Part shown: in pieces, positions 34,144-44,824 of the stretch | Numbering within the stretch: position 1 is the stretch's first letter | Layout: each line of letters opens with the position of its first letter | Assembly: GCF_947507565.1 (NCBI RefSeq) | Contig: NC_089183.1 | Location: 1,612,001 to 1,676,000, forward strand | Source of the DNA: Oscarella lobularis | Taxonomy: Eukaryota; Porifera; Homoscleromorpha; Homosclerophorida; Oscarellidae | DNA length: 64,000 nucleotides | Reading direction: 5' to 3' | Program-made: the position numbers and the translations under genes | The notes under the pieces: generated by a model | Told to the model about the DNA's origin: nothing | What the model saw: only the letters and a program-made list of their open reading frames with translations | Databases searched by the model: none

Positions 34144-34615
34144 ATGGATCGGACTCCGCAAGCTCTAGTTCCTGCTTCGGTCGACGATGATGCGGACGAT
34201 GGATTAGGCCAAGACGTCGAGCTGGTCGAGGTTCCGCATCCCAAGAGAGCGAAACTTTCGAAAAAGGGAGCTGCAGTCTACAAATCGAAGTTCAACGACG
34301 CCTGGACAAAGGAATTTCCTTTCATAAGGAAGGTCCAAAGCAACCGTCGTTCGTTTTTTTGCACGGTGTGCAACCGGGAAGTCAGTTGCTCCCACATGTG
34401 TAAATCTGACGTGGAGCGACACGTGCAGAAACAATTTCATAAGGATAATGCAAAAGCTCTAAGAACGCAGCAAAAAATACCGTTTTCAGGAATTCTCACC
34501 TCTGAATGAGAAGGCGAGGCTCACTTTTTACAGAAATTAAATTCAATTCTTAAACAGAACCATAATAGGTTATACGGGCAGAAGTGATGGTCGCAAACAT
34601 GCTTGTGAAGCATAA
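34144..34615 (+). pseudogene. hAT transposase, 5' part, cut by a Helitron array
   Basis: ATG at 34144 (MDRTPQALVPASVDDDADD). A basic patch (HPKRAKLSKKG) is followed by a BED/TTF-like zinc finger: FCTVCNREVSC with SDVERHVQKQFH. The frame meets TGA at 34507-34509 and I could not find a GT donor linking it to the next coding piece, AEVMVANMLVKHN, at about 34569-34615 (acceptor ATAATAG). So either the gene carries a lesion here or the splice site is unusual. The reading frame then stops at the CTAG end of a Helitron and continues in frame at 51679. The protein binds and mobilises hAT ends. Confidence 0.8.
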
Positions 34616-34643
34616 CTAGCTGGGTACCCGGCTTCGCCCGGGT
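34616..34643 (-). other. Helitron 3' terminus: hairpin and CTAG
   Basis: CTAG at 34616-34619, arms at 34626-34631 and 34638-34643. Its sequence matches the terminus at 19985 (both have GGGTACCC next to the arm). Confidence 0.85.
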
Positions 34644-34794
34644 GTGGTTTTAAATTTATTACTTACTTACTGGCGTACGTGTCGGCGTTACCCAGGCCAC
34701 ACCACGGGGAGGTCCGTACGCCACGTGGCCCAAAAATGTTGGCCTCTTTCGAGGCGTAGGATAAGGTTCGGGTTAGGGAAGGGGGAACGTCGGG

Positions 34795-36515
34795 CTAAAG
34801 CACTTCGTGATAGACTACGTTTGCTGTTTTGGGAGATTCTGTCAGGACGTACAAATTCGTAGGAGAACTTACACGCGAGCAGGCGACGTAGAATTGGCCG
34901 TGAGCAAAGCATTTGGTCTGAAGACTGAGACCTACCGTTTTCAATGTCTGTCCCTGCGATTTGTTTATGGTCATTGCAAAGGACAGCCTGATGGGAAACT
35001 GCAGTCTCTTAAACGGAACAGTAGAATCAGAAGGAATTAAGGGGATGCGCGGAATAAATACACTCTCGCCTGCGTACTGTCCTGTGCAAATTGTCGCCTC
35101 TATAACGTTGGGGCAGAGTCGGGTGACGGTCAACTTCGTTCCGTTGCACAGTTTCGGGGCGTCGATGTTGCGCAGAAGCATAATCGGAGCACCCACCTTT
35201 AGAGCCAAGGTATACGCAGGAAGTCCAGAGGGATTGAGAGAATTAAGAACTTCGGTGGGATAGTTGAGGGCGTCGTCTGGTTCTATGGTCGTGTCGATAG
35301 CGAGATATACTTTTTTGTTTTCTGGTATCAGCCTAAGCATAGTGTCGTTTATTTGACTAACAGCGTCATTTCGAGGAGCAAGAATGGCACGTTCGGCAAG
35401 CCAGGCTGTGTTTTTGTATTGCTCGTGAAGTTGAGGAAAGACGGCTTGTACGAGTTCGGTCGAAGTTTGAATAACAGTGCCGCAAGGAACGATAATGAGA
35501 CCGTCGTTGGGATCAGTGGCAATCGTGCCATTGCCGATTTGCAAGAGTGACTGCGAGTAAGATCCTGAAATGACGTCATTACAAAGCAGGAGTTGTATTT
35601 GCGTAGTTTTCCTCTGAATTCTTTGGCCGCTGGTGTGTCATGTGACATAAGAGTGCGTAAAGGTTCAGGAGGAGGACCGAGCAAGGGAACGTCAACTTTG
35701 CCATTGGCGCAACACATTCCTGGAGGTTCGGATGGCCACTTTTTGGCATGACAGTGTGGGCAGGTCTCGGAAATTGAACCTATGTGTGCTCCGTCGTGTA
35801 AATTTCTGGAGTTGTAGCAAAATGCGGAGTAATTTGGTAGCACGACTGGTGCTTCGTGTACTGCTGCGGATTCGTTAAGGGTGTTTTCGCCCCCGTCGGC
35901 TTCTAGTTCTTCGACAGGCGACATGTCTTTGTCACCGTAAGCAGTTAAAGTGGGTCTGGTTGAAGTCATTGTGCGATCAGACGCAGAAAGCTCAGTCGAA
36001 AGGTGTTCTTGAGAGGAGGAGTTGGTAGGAGTTTGAAGAGATCGAGGCAATGGAGTCGTAACAGTGGAAGAACGAATCTGGGCAGAAGATGATTCTATAG
36101 GAAGCGGGGAAAGAGAAAGCTGTGGTCTGTTAGTTATAGTTACAATATTGGAGGGTAAAAGCCGCGGTAAATGCAAAAAAGAAAAACGAATAATAGGAGC
36201 ATTTCGAACATTCGCAGTAATGCCGGTTGACAATAGCGGAACTGACAAAGAAATGGTTCTAATGGTAGATAAGCGGACATTGGGCGTAGTGGTGGCACGA
36301 GTGGACATAGTTCCATGAGAAGTACTGGGGTAGTAATGAGGTACAGAAATACGGTGGTTGTCATGAGGAGTGGAATATGTGTGATCCGTAACTCCTCCAT
36401 TTGTAGGCAACGACTCTTTCTCATTTTCGTCAGTGGTCGACGGGCAATAAGAATGGTCAAATAAAGTCTTTTTGGACGGTGAAACAAATCGATCGTTTGG
36501 AAGATTTCGTTTCAT
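34795..36515 (-). pseudogene. Helitron Rep/helicase gene with large internal deletion
   Basis: The N-terminal part (36515 to about 35568) starts MKRNLPNDRFVSPSKK. It has a long Ser/Thr/Pro-rich region, LPNYSAFCYNS, the Cys/His segment (CPHCHAKKW, CCANGK) and CFVMTSFQ. It then jumps, with a frame change, to GSYSQSLLQIGNGTIA, the last 250 residues of the helicase, ending HEVL at 34795. Compared with the intact protein at 45529-50769, roughly 1,000 residues are gone, covering the HUH nuclease, both catalytic tyrosines and the Walker motifs. The last part is nearly identical to 22081-22884, so those two Helitrons are close relatives. Confidence 0.9.
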
Positions 36516-37175
36516 AGTTCGGGAAAGTGTATGAGCTCAAATAAGCGCTCTCGAGAGTCAGCAAACTAAGAATTAAGCAATAAGCGTGAGTGCCGAAGCG
36601 AGGGAACTTCAAAAAAATCTGCTAATTGATATGTTATATTGTAACCCGCGACAATGTTCCGATTGATAGATAAACGTACCTGTTTCGAGTTAGAGTGAGC
36701 GTCGTTCAGCGAAAACTGGGTTCGTTGGACAATACTGAGAGTGAAGGAACGTCCCAGGGAGGCGGGGCCTTATTTGGGAGAACCGGTGGATTTCTTATTA
36801 CGAAATCGCCGGTCAACGACGGTGATTGCAGTCCAGGAACAGGAAAACGTAGGCAATCGCTTCTCGAGAACGACGGAGAGGTCGCGAAAAGAGATTCAGC
36901 AGTGAGTTCTGCTTCGGCACTCGAGAGGACTCGACAAAAGAGCGATTTGTCGATGTGAAATGGAAAATAGAACGGTACGTTGTCGAAAAGACGACGAATA
37001 GAGTAGATCGTGATGAGAAAAGGGCAAAAACGCGCATGGAATGCGAACTGTTAGCGCACGCTTGAGTCACAGGTCATGTAGCCCGAATGAGGTGAAGATC
37101 TACTGTACGCAGAAGCAAATAATGTAAAAAATGATAAATGTGCGGAAACGATGTAATGCTGGATGGTTTATTTGA

Positions 37176-37287
37176 GACCAAAGGGTCTACTAACCAAATC
37201 GGATAATTTTGACCAACGGGTCAGATGCTGAAAGAAAGAATGTCGACCAACGGGTCTACTGAGGAAAAAATGTTTGACCAACGGGTC
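37176..37287 (-). repeat. four regularly spaced small hairpins
   Basis: GACCAAAGGGTC (37176-37187) and three copies of GACCAACGGGTC (37211-37222, 37245-37256, 37276-37287), at 31-35-bp spacing. Each can fold into a 4-bp stem (GACC/GGTC) with a 4-nt loop. They lie just 3' of the RPA-like gene and 5' of the Rep remnant. The role is unknown; RNA 3' UTR structure or protein-binding sites are possible. Confidence 0.7.
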
Positions 37288-37314
37288 AGGTAGCTTAGAG
37301 GAGAGTGAGACGAA

Positions 37315-39126
37315 TTATTTTTTGCGCGAGCGCTTTGCGTATTTACGAACGCGCTTTGCATGAGGAGGCGATTGACCTCGATTCTGCGATTGCTCTTCAG
37401 CGCCGCTGTCGTCGCAGTCGGTGCGGGCATGGCGAAGGACGTCTTCATCTAATTTCGCTTCGTCTTTCGGATCAGTAGGGGTTTCTGGAACGTCGGATTG
37501 AGTGTCGGAATATTGTTCCGCTTCGTTATCCAGCGGTTCCAATAGAAACTCGTCAAAATTTTCATCGCGGCTTCCACGAAACAATGAATTCGGACTGGAA
37601 AACGCAGGCGTCGCGCCCGATTACGTATGCGGGATTTTTGATAGAGCAGAGACAATCGCATTATTGCCCTCGTTGGACAGACGGCGTTTCGGATTTTTCG
37701 CAGAACCGTCGGAGGTGTCGAGCGTACCGCTTGAGCGGTAATTCAAAAGGCTTTCATTAGAGTGATCGTCAAGGTGATCGTGAGATTGCAAATCGGAAAA
37801 GCTTTTGCTTAGACTTCGGCGGGCACTCGCCGTAGCTGTGGCAGTGGCTGTAGCGGTAGTAGCGGTAGTAGTAGCCGAAGCAGCAGCGACAGCAGCAGCT
37901 GTAGTAGTAGTAATTGTAGCATTGGCGGAAGAAGAATTTTCGGTAGTAGCGGCAGTAAAAGCAGTTTCTTGCTCTGGACGAAGAACGGCGGTAATGCGCC
38001 GATCTGCCGTGTACTTAATTGTAAATTCAGGAGCGCGAAGAAGGAGAATTTTATCGATTGTATCGAACGGCCGATTGCAAATGACCTCCATTTGCTTCGA
38101 ATCGGCTGTAAGATGAAGCTTGATATTTTGGCTTTTGATAGTCAACACGGCTTTCGTCTGTTCCTCGCACGATTCGCGAAGAGATAAGTTACCGCACGAC
38201 GAACAGCGACAAAATTCAGAAAGAGGCTTGAAAGAAGAAGCATCTCCTTTGTTGCAGGAGGGGCATTTATTCACGGTAATAAAGTTTCCAACGGAGACGA
38301 TCTTAGCCTTTTTCAAAGTCAAAGGCTTTTCGCCAAGAGAAAATGGCACCGTTTTGACCGACAGCAAATCATCGGTTGGTGAAATGACAGAGCCAACGCG
38401 CGGAGTGAAGAGCTGGTGACCTTCGGAGGCAGAAGTGGTTTTGAGGCCGACTCGGAATTGATAACATTTGAAAAGTTCCACTTTCTCCACGAGATCGGCG
38501 CCCCAAATCGTCAAAGTGGCGAACCCTGTGGCGTCCGCAATGGCTGCTTTCACCACTTCCATTTGCGTCCGAGTGATGTTGACGTCGGTCAATTCCATAA
38601 CTTTGGCTTTGACATCGAGAATTTGGCCGGGAAGAAAGCGGCCGACTTCGTCCAGTGTGGCCGGCACTGGAGTTTCAGGAACTTGTCCCAAATGCGTTGA
38701 AACCGAAATTTTTTGCGGCGACTTGGCAAGTCCCGAGCTTTCCTGAATTTCCGCCTCCATTTCGTTGCCAAATTTGTTTCGCTTGATGAGAACGTTTCGA
38801 AAGCAGACAGCTTCTCCGGTTTTTGTGTATTCAACAAACCTCTCGCGTTTCGCGGGATAAAACGACACAAAACGGATTCGCCCCGTTTCGTCTGCCAAAA
38901 AACCGTGGAAGTATTTCGTCAAACCCTTCGCTTTTAACTCCGACAAGAGGTCGATTTTTGCGTGGAATTCTGCTCGATACGCTGCAGAACGACAATAGTA
39001 GAAATTTACCATCAAAGCGATTTGCGAAAAAAGAGCAAACTTACGCGTAGGCGAATCGTGGATGTCGGCAATTCTCTGAAACGCTTTGGACGCAGCGCCT
39101 CCGAAACTGGAGCGCACAACAGCCAT
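37315..39126 (-). CDS. RPA-like single-stranded DNA-binding protein of the left Helitron
   Basis: Start MAVVRSSFGGAAS at 39126. Exon 1 is 39126-39045, followed by a 63-bp intron (GTAAGT / TTCTGCAG, 39044-38982). The protein has OB-fold-like segments resembling RPA70 (YRAEFHAKIDLL, LPGQILDVKAKVMELTD, ATLTIWGADLVEK, CYQFRVGLK) and a Cys4 zinc ribbon (CPSCNKG, CRCSSCG). A low-complexity Ala/Thr run and a Ser/Asp-rich region follow. The frame meets TAA at 37621, but the same frame continues for about 100 codons to 37315, ending in a nuclear-localisation-like KRVRKYAKRSRKK. The TAA lies in a 30-bp segment with GTAATC and TTTTCCAG borders, so it is either a tiny intron or a nonsense change. RPA-like proteins are known passengers of animal and plant Helitrons and should bind ssDNA during rolling-circle replication. 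Confidence 0.75.
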
Positions 39127-39571
39127 TGCGGAAGGACAAAAAATTGGATAGAAAGGCGAGACGGAGGTCGGACGATGATTGCCGTAGAATGGAAAGAAAA
39201 CGAAAAGACGCGCTCCTATATACGGAAAAAAATCGTGACATGGATTTACGTCAGTCTGTCGAAGTTGAAGGACGCACCGAGATTTCGCGGACGACGAAAA
39301 GAGTTCGAAGCGACGCAAGAAGAAGCCGGAGAACGCGCGACTGCGGAGCGAACGACTGCGAGAAAAGACGCTTCTAGAAACACGTCGTTCGAAGCAGCTG
39401 GACGAAAATTGCCGACCTACCGGATTTTCGCGAGCGAAGAAGAGCGACAGCACTCGAGAAAAAAGCCGAAAGACGTTCGATCGAAGCAAAAGAAAAAGGA
39501 TACGCCCCTAAAAAAGTCGCTCGAAGCGAAGTTCGCGAAAACGTTGCCAGAACAAACTGGCCAAAATCGAT

Positions 39572-39861
39572 CCGACTTACCGAGGCTTCGCGAACAAATG
39601 CGAGCGACGGAACTCGAAGGAGAAGCCAAACAAAGCGCGACGAAGGAGCGGGCACACACGGAAGGAGACGCCCCTAGAAAAAATTCGTTCGAAGCGACCA
39701 AACTGGCCGAGTCGATCCGACTTACCGAAGTTTCGCGAACAAATGCGAGCGACGGAACTCGAAGGGGAAGCGGAACAAAGCTCGACGAAGGAGCGGGCAC
39801 ACACGGAAGGCGACGCCCCTAGGAAAAATTCGTTCGAATCGGCGCGGCGCGGCGCGATACG
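39572..39861 (-). repeat. 145-bp tandem duplication upstream of the RPA-like gene
   Basis: CCGACTTACCGA at 39572 and 39717 starts two copies with about 90% identity, including GGAGCGGGCACACACGGAAGG. A degenerate earlier partial copy may lie at 39370-39570. It falls in the 5' region of the left Helitron. Confidence 0.75.
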
Positions 39862-40279
39862 TCGACTACCGCTCGCGCGAACGGCCGAGAAGCGAAAAGA
39901 CGAAAAGAGAGCGAAAACAAAGACGAAAAGAAAGCGGCGAGAAGCGATCGAGAGAACCATAGGCGAAGCTATGCGTGGAACGCGTTCGCGCGGCGCCCTA
40001 TTGGTCGGCGAGCGAGCGCGGGGCGTGTCCGCTGAAACCACCCACGCGAAGGTCACGCGCCCGGAAGCTTAGTGACGTCTTGCGCGGGACCCGGGGCCCC
40101 CGGTCGACGGCGATCGAAAATAAATGTCACGATTTCGGCGACGGGCGCGTCGAAGCGAAACGCGCACGCCGGCTCGCCTCGCTCGCGGAGAAATTTGAAG
40201 CGAAGCGTTCGCGCGTCCCGGACGACCGCGTGACCGCTACGTAGGTAGCGTGACGACAACTCTCTCTTAGTAGTATAGA

Positions 40280-40307
40280 CTAGCTAATTACCCGGCTTCG
40301 CCCGGTT
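40280..40307 (-). other. Helitron 3' terminus: hairpin and CTAG
   Basis: CTAG at 40280-40283 abuts the TC start of the next Helitron at 40279. The hairpin arm is slightly mutated (ACCCGG with CCGGTT). Confidence 0.75.
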
Positions 40308-40467
40308 GGATCATTTCTGTTTCGGAGAAGGGAAAGAGTCAGAGGTTTCCTGATGGCCGGTACGACTTCCGGTCCGTTAATGCGCACCGCCCTTTAATTG
40401 AGGCACCCATTTTGGTGTTCCAAGCGACGCCATGAGTAAGAGCGTTCGAAGTTACCGGGCACGTTTT

Positions 40468-40495
40468 TCAGCTGATTACCCGGCTTCGCCCGGGT
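40468..40495 (-). other. second Helitron 3'-end-like hairpin
   Basis: Arms ACCCGG (40478-40483) and CCGGGT (40490-40495), with CTGA in the place of CTAG (fits CTRR). The following 60 bp match those after 40307. It is either an older terminus or a duplicated terminal segment. Confidence 0.6.
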
Positions 40496-40539
40496 GGTTC
40501 ATTTCTGTTTCAGAGAAGGAAAAGAGTCAGACCTTAGAG

Positions 40540-41960
40540 GCGACAGGTGTACCTTCGATCACTGTGGTCACCGGTTTGCTTGTGATCACTGTGTGCCAGA
40601 GTTGATTGGGGCCACAGTTGTACCGGTGCTCACTGTGGTCGCAGGTGTACCTGTGATCACTGTTGCCACAGTTGTATCCGTGATCACTATGGCCACAGGT
40701 GTACCAGAGATCTCTGTTGCTACAGGTGTACCTCTGATCACCGTAGTCACAGGGGTAGCTATGCTCACCGTGGTGGCCACAGGCGTACCTGTGATCACTG
40801 TGGTCACAGGTCTACCAGAGATTTCTGTGGCCACAGGCGTATCTGTGACCGTGGTGACCGAATGTGTACCTTTGATCACTTTGACCTCAGGTGTACCTGT
40901 GATGACAGTGGCAACAGTTGTACCTGTGCTCGCTGTGGCCGCAGGTGTACCAGAGACCTCTGTGGTCACAGGTGTACGAGAGATCTCTGTGGCCACAGCT
41001 GTTCCTGTGATCACTGTGGCCACAAGTGTACCTGTGATTGCCGTGACCAAATCTGTACCTATGATCATTTTGGTCACAGATGTATAAAAGATCTCTGCGG
41101 TCACAGTTGAACCTGTAATCACTGTGGCCACAGGTGTATTTGTTATCACTGTGGCCAAAGGTGTACCTGTGATCACTGTGGCGACAGTTGTACCCGTTAT
41201 CACAGGTGTACCAGAAATCTCTGTGGTTACAGGTGCACCAGAGATCTCTGTGGACACAGATGTACCTGTGATCGCTGTGACTACAGTTGTATCAGAGATC
41301 AGTGGAGCCACAAATGCACCTGTGCTGTGGTCACAGGTGCACTCGTGATCACTGTTGCCACAGTTGTACCGGTGATTACTGTGGCAACAGGTGTACTTTC
41401 ACTTTGGCCACAGGTGTGCACAGGATCACTGCGGCCACAGTACCCGTCATCACTGTGGCCACAGTTCTACCAGAGATCTCGGTTGCTACAGGTATACCTA
41501 CGAACACTGTGCCTATGCTCACTGTGGCCACAGGTATACCTGTGATCACTGTGGCAGCAGTTGTGCCAGAGATCTCTGTTGTTACGGGTGTACCTCTGAT
41601 GACTGTGGTGGTCACAGGTGTACCTATGATCACGGTGGCAACAGTTGTACCCGTGATCACTGCCTCAAGTGTACCAGAAATCTCTGTGGTCACGGGTGCA
41701 CCAGAAATCTCTGTGGACACAGATGTACCCCACTGTCCTGTGATCGCTGTGACTACAGATGTGCCAGAGATCAGTGGGACCACAGATGTACCTGTGCTCA
41801 CTGTGGTCACAGGTGTACCTGTGATCACTGTTGCCACAGTCGTACCCGTGATCACTCTGGCCACAGGTGTACTTGCCACAGGTGTACACAGGATCACTGT
41901 GGCCACAGTTGTACCCCCCTGATCACTGTGGCCAGAAGTGTACCAGAGATCTCTTTGTCT
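40540..41960 (+). repeat. 27-bp minisatellite of palindromic units
   Basis: About 50 units of GTGTACCTGTGATCACTG plus TGGCCACAG, with variants of 24-33 bp. CTGTGGCCACAG and TGATCA are perfect palindromes and CACAGGTGTACCTGTG is nearly one, so the array can form many hairpins. The 27-bp period is nine codons, so long frames stay open on both strands (for example repeated VPVITVATG). I read those as a by-product of the period rather than genes. The array ends near a GGTACCCGG-CTG-CCGGGTACC palindrome at 42002-42022. Confidence 0.9.
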
Positions 41961-42772
41961 TCAGAAGTTTTAACTCAAAGTTTTGTACCAATTACCACTA
42001 CTGGTACCCGGCTGCCGGGTACCCAGGTATTAATTAAACAGCTTGTGTAGTCTATTGCCGCCCAGACGTATTGTTCAATTGACGTTTAATTATCAATATG
42101 AGTAAACGGGCGACGCTGATCGCATAGAAATGCAGACTCACGTTGGAGCAATCTTACCGAAGCAAACTCCGCTTCTGCCTAAGTACGGTGGAAACCGCAA
42201 AAGTACGTACGCTGCATTTGCGGTGAGCGTACCAGTTTTGGCCGTAGAAACAATGGCTGACCGGTATTTACCGGTTGCGTAAATTTTCTGTGGCTGGAAA
42301 TGCCAAAAAGAAATCGCAAATGGACAGGATTCGATTTCGGGAATATGATCAGAAGGAAAAACGACGGCGATTCCGGTGCAAGCGCACTGCCTAAAATGCA
42401 ATTTGGAGGAAGAGAGCGGCGATCGTTCGAGGGAACAGAGACTTTACAGAGTACGACGAAAACGAAGTCAAACTGCATTGGGAAGGAGTCGATTTTGGAA
42501 ATAACGCCTCCGATGGAGCGAGAGAACGGTTTCGAAGTGGAAAAATAGACCGAAACGCAAGCAAAGGAGAAGAAATGGATGCATCACGTGACCCGCCAAT
42601 TCCAAGATGGCGCGGGCAGCCCGAGATGACGTCAGGCACGAAAACACGGCTTCGAGAGCGGTTTCGGCGCGAATGGGCGAGCGAAAAGGCTTCGAAGAGC
42701 GTAAAAAACGGCGCCGGGATTTCGAACGAAGCGTCGAAGCGAGCGAAATAGGGAGAAAAACGTCGGATTCCC

Positions 42773-43201
42773 AAAAGGGGCCTCGACGCCGGTCGAAAGT
42801 GGAAGGAGAGCGAGAAGGACGTAAAAGAGCGACCGCGTCGTCGAAAAGGCCGCGAAAACGCCTTTCGAAATCGATCGATAATCGAGACCGCTCGAAAACG
42901 CCGCCTTCCGAGCTGTTTCGGGCGAAAGCGAACGGTCGAGCGGCTTCGCGGCGACGAAAGATCGTCGCCAGGCGTTCGAACGGAGCCGAACGACGCGCGG
43001 TTCGCGAGAAACGGGCGTTTTTCGACCTCTTCCGAAAGGGGCCCCGACGCGAAATGAGCGCGCCAGGTTATCTACATTCTTCCGAAGAGCGCGCCGAGCG
43101 AGCGAAGAGCGTCGTCCGCCGCTCGGCTCCGGAGATATCGGGGATTTCGACGGGCGCGGCCATCTTGGCCAAGATGGCGCACTCGGTTTTAGTGGTGTAG
43201 A
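42773..43201 (-). repeat. 430-bp Helitron 5' terminal region, copy 1
   Basis: Nearly identical to 51250-51678. It includes GGGGCCTCGACGCCGGTC at one end and GGGGCCCCGACGCG about 260 bp away, then CGCGCCAGGTTATCTAC, CCAAGATGGCGCACTCG and the TC terminus. Confidence 0.9.
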
Positions 43202-43229
43202 CTAGCTAATTACCCGGCTTCGCCCGGGT
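43202..43229 (-). other. Helitron 3' terminus: hairpin and CTAG
   Basis: Arms at 43212-43217 and 43224-43229, loop of 6 nt, AATTAG spacer, CTAG. It directly abuts TC of the middle unit at 43201. Confidence 0.85.
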
Positions 43230-43441
43230 GGTTTGTTTTTGATTCGAGGAGAGGGGAAGGGATGCACGATACTTTTACTAATTAATAAACGTTCCTTAAT
43301 GAGTAACGACATTTTCAAACATAATGTCGAAAAAATGGAAGAAAAAAATTGGTCGTCCTTTTAACGACGGACGAAAACGCTTGCAGCAAGTAGAACGCAA
43401 AGAAGAACTCAAAACAATAGCGAAGAACGGAAACTGCAGAG

Positions 43442-44824
43442 TCAAGCCTGTTTGGCCGAAGCCGCCTGCGTCTTCGAACGCTTGCTCTTCGGAGCCGCTG
43501 AAGTGACCGTTTCTTTTTCCTTCTCCTTCTCCGAGAAGTCGAGAGCGCGACGGGCCGGCGGTCTGATAGTAGTCGGCTGTTGCTGAGGACGCGGCGGAGG
43601 CGGCGGCGGCGGCGGCGGCGGCGGCTGTGAAAGTCCTTGGGTTGCGGCGCTGGCGACGTCTGATGGTCGAAAGACGTCTATGATGATCTTGTTATTGCTG
43701 TAGGAAACATCAAATTTCCCAGCGTTGAAGATGTCTTCCTCTTCGATCGAGCGGACGGGAGAGTTGGCGATGATTTCAAGTGCGGCAGAATTGGCGCGAA
43801 GTTCGACGCGCGGATGGGTGTCGTTTTGGAGAATGAGTAGCGCCGTTGCCTCACGAGGGCAATCTGCAATGCGCGCTATGGTGCCGCAATTGGCGCAGCG
43901 AGCGTAGGGGCGAGGAGGTTCGACGGGAGTCGCTTTGCCTCGGGTGCAGCGGCAACAGGCGTGATACGATTCAAATTCTGCGATTCCGAGAACGGAGACA
44001 TTTCTGAGAAAGGTGGGCTGTGGGGACAGGACCACGTCCAGAACGGCGACGTCTTCAAGGTCGTCGATGGGGATGATTGGCCTTCCGTTCAATGGGGTGA
44101 AGAGGGAGTATTCTCCGGATTCGTATTTAACGGAGAAGCGGAAGTCGTAGGAGGTGCCGATGACGACATTCTCGGCGTCGCTTCCCCAGAGTTTAACGAC
44201 AGTTGCTTCGGTTCGGTCGCTGACGCCGGCACTGCGAACGTGAGAAGAGGTGCGGCCGAAGGAAACCTGAAGTGGAGCGAGATCGACGACTTTGGCGTAG
44301 ATGTCAACCATTTGGCCTGGAATCTGATCTGGAACTTCGTGGAGTTTAATGCGTCGCGGTTCGTCTGGATTGGCTTCGAGATGACTGGAGACGCGAATTT
44401 TTTTCGGGGACTTCATCGAGGTATTTTCGTTGCTAACGACGACTTCCATAGAACTGCCATTTTGACGTCTTTGAATCAGGATGTTGCGAAAGAAAAGAGG
44501 GGCATCGGCGCGCGCGTAATTCTGGAAAAGGGCGTGCTTGTTCGCCGAAAAGCAGACAAATCTGATACGCCCAGATTCGTCCGCGAACCATCCGTCGAAC
44601 CAGCGCAAGTGCGCTTTGTGCTTGATGTCCGAAAGAATGTCGATCTTCGCGTGGAAGTTGGCGCGGTACTCTAGAAAAAGTTACTGGCCTATGAAATTAA
44701 GGTGCGATCGAGTCCGCGTACTGATGATAGAGTAATAGACGTCGGCAATGCGGTCGAAGGTGACCGACTCCTTCTCTTGAAGTGCGACGTTCGGTGAATT
44801 GCGCGTCGCTGAAAATTGGCTCAT
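43442..44824 (-). CDS. RPA-like single-stranded DNA-binding protein of the right Helitron
   Basis: Exon 1 runs 44824-44722 (MSQFSATRNSPN, FDRIADVYYS), followed by a 51-bp intron (GTACGC / TTTCTAG) and exon 2, 44670-43442. The spliced length is 444 codons, in frame. The intron lies at the same place as in the relative at 37315-39126 (before YRANFHAKIDIL), showing shared descent. OB-fold-like strands include WFADESGRIRFVCF, IPGQMVDIYAKVVDLA, TVVKLWGSD and YDFRFSVKYE. A Cys zinc ribbon (CCRCTRG, RCANCGT) follows, then a polyproline run from a GGC-rich tract (43587-43622) and a basic tail (KSKRSK). Uninterrupted, so probably functional; its role would be to coat ssDNA made by the Rep helicase. 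Confidence 0.85.

Larger units (their letters stand above)
34616..40279 (-). mobile_element. Helitron, left unit (5,664 bp)
   Basis: The 5' end TCTATACTACTAAGAGAG is at 40279 and the 3' end CTAG at 34616-34619 with a hairpin at 34626-34643. The order along the element is RPA-like gene (39126-37315), hairpin repeats (37287-37176), deleted Rep/helicase gene (36515-34795), 3' end. The Rep gene lacks the HUH nuclease and helicase motifs, so the unit would depend on another Helitron. Confidence 0.8.
40280..43201 (-). mobile_element. non-autonomous Helitron, middle unit (2,922 bp)
   Basis: The 5' end TCTACACCACTAAAAC is at 43201 and the 3' end CTAG at 40280-40283 with a hairpin at 40290-40307. Its first 430 bp are nearly identical to those of the right unit. 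It has no replicase or RPA gene; half of it is the 27-bp minisatellite. A second 3'-end-like hairpin at 40478-40495, with similar flanking sequence (GGTTCATTTCTGTTTC), lies 189 bp inside. It is probably mobilised by the right unit's proteins (inference). Confidence 0.8.

Noticed and set aside
38962-40072. Arg/Lys/Glu-rich plus-strand frames opposite the RPA-like gene's 5' region
   Set aside because: Shadow frames of a GAAGCGA-rich, tandemly duplicated leader; composition only.
40494-41922. Long open frames on both strands encoding repeated VPVITVATG or similar
   Set aside because: They follow from a 27-bp repeat without stop codons; no start context, splice signals or non-repetitive domain.
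42002-42022. GGTACCCGG-CTG-CCGGGTACC palindrome as another Helitron 3' end
   Set aside because: A good hairpin, but no CTRR sequence about 10 nt beyond it in either orientation.
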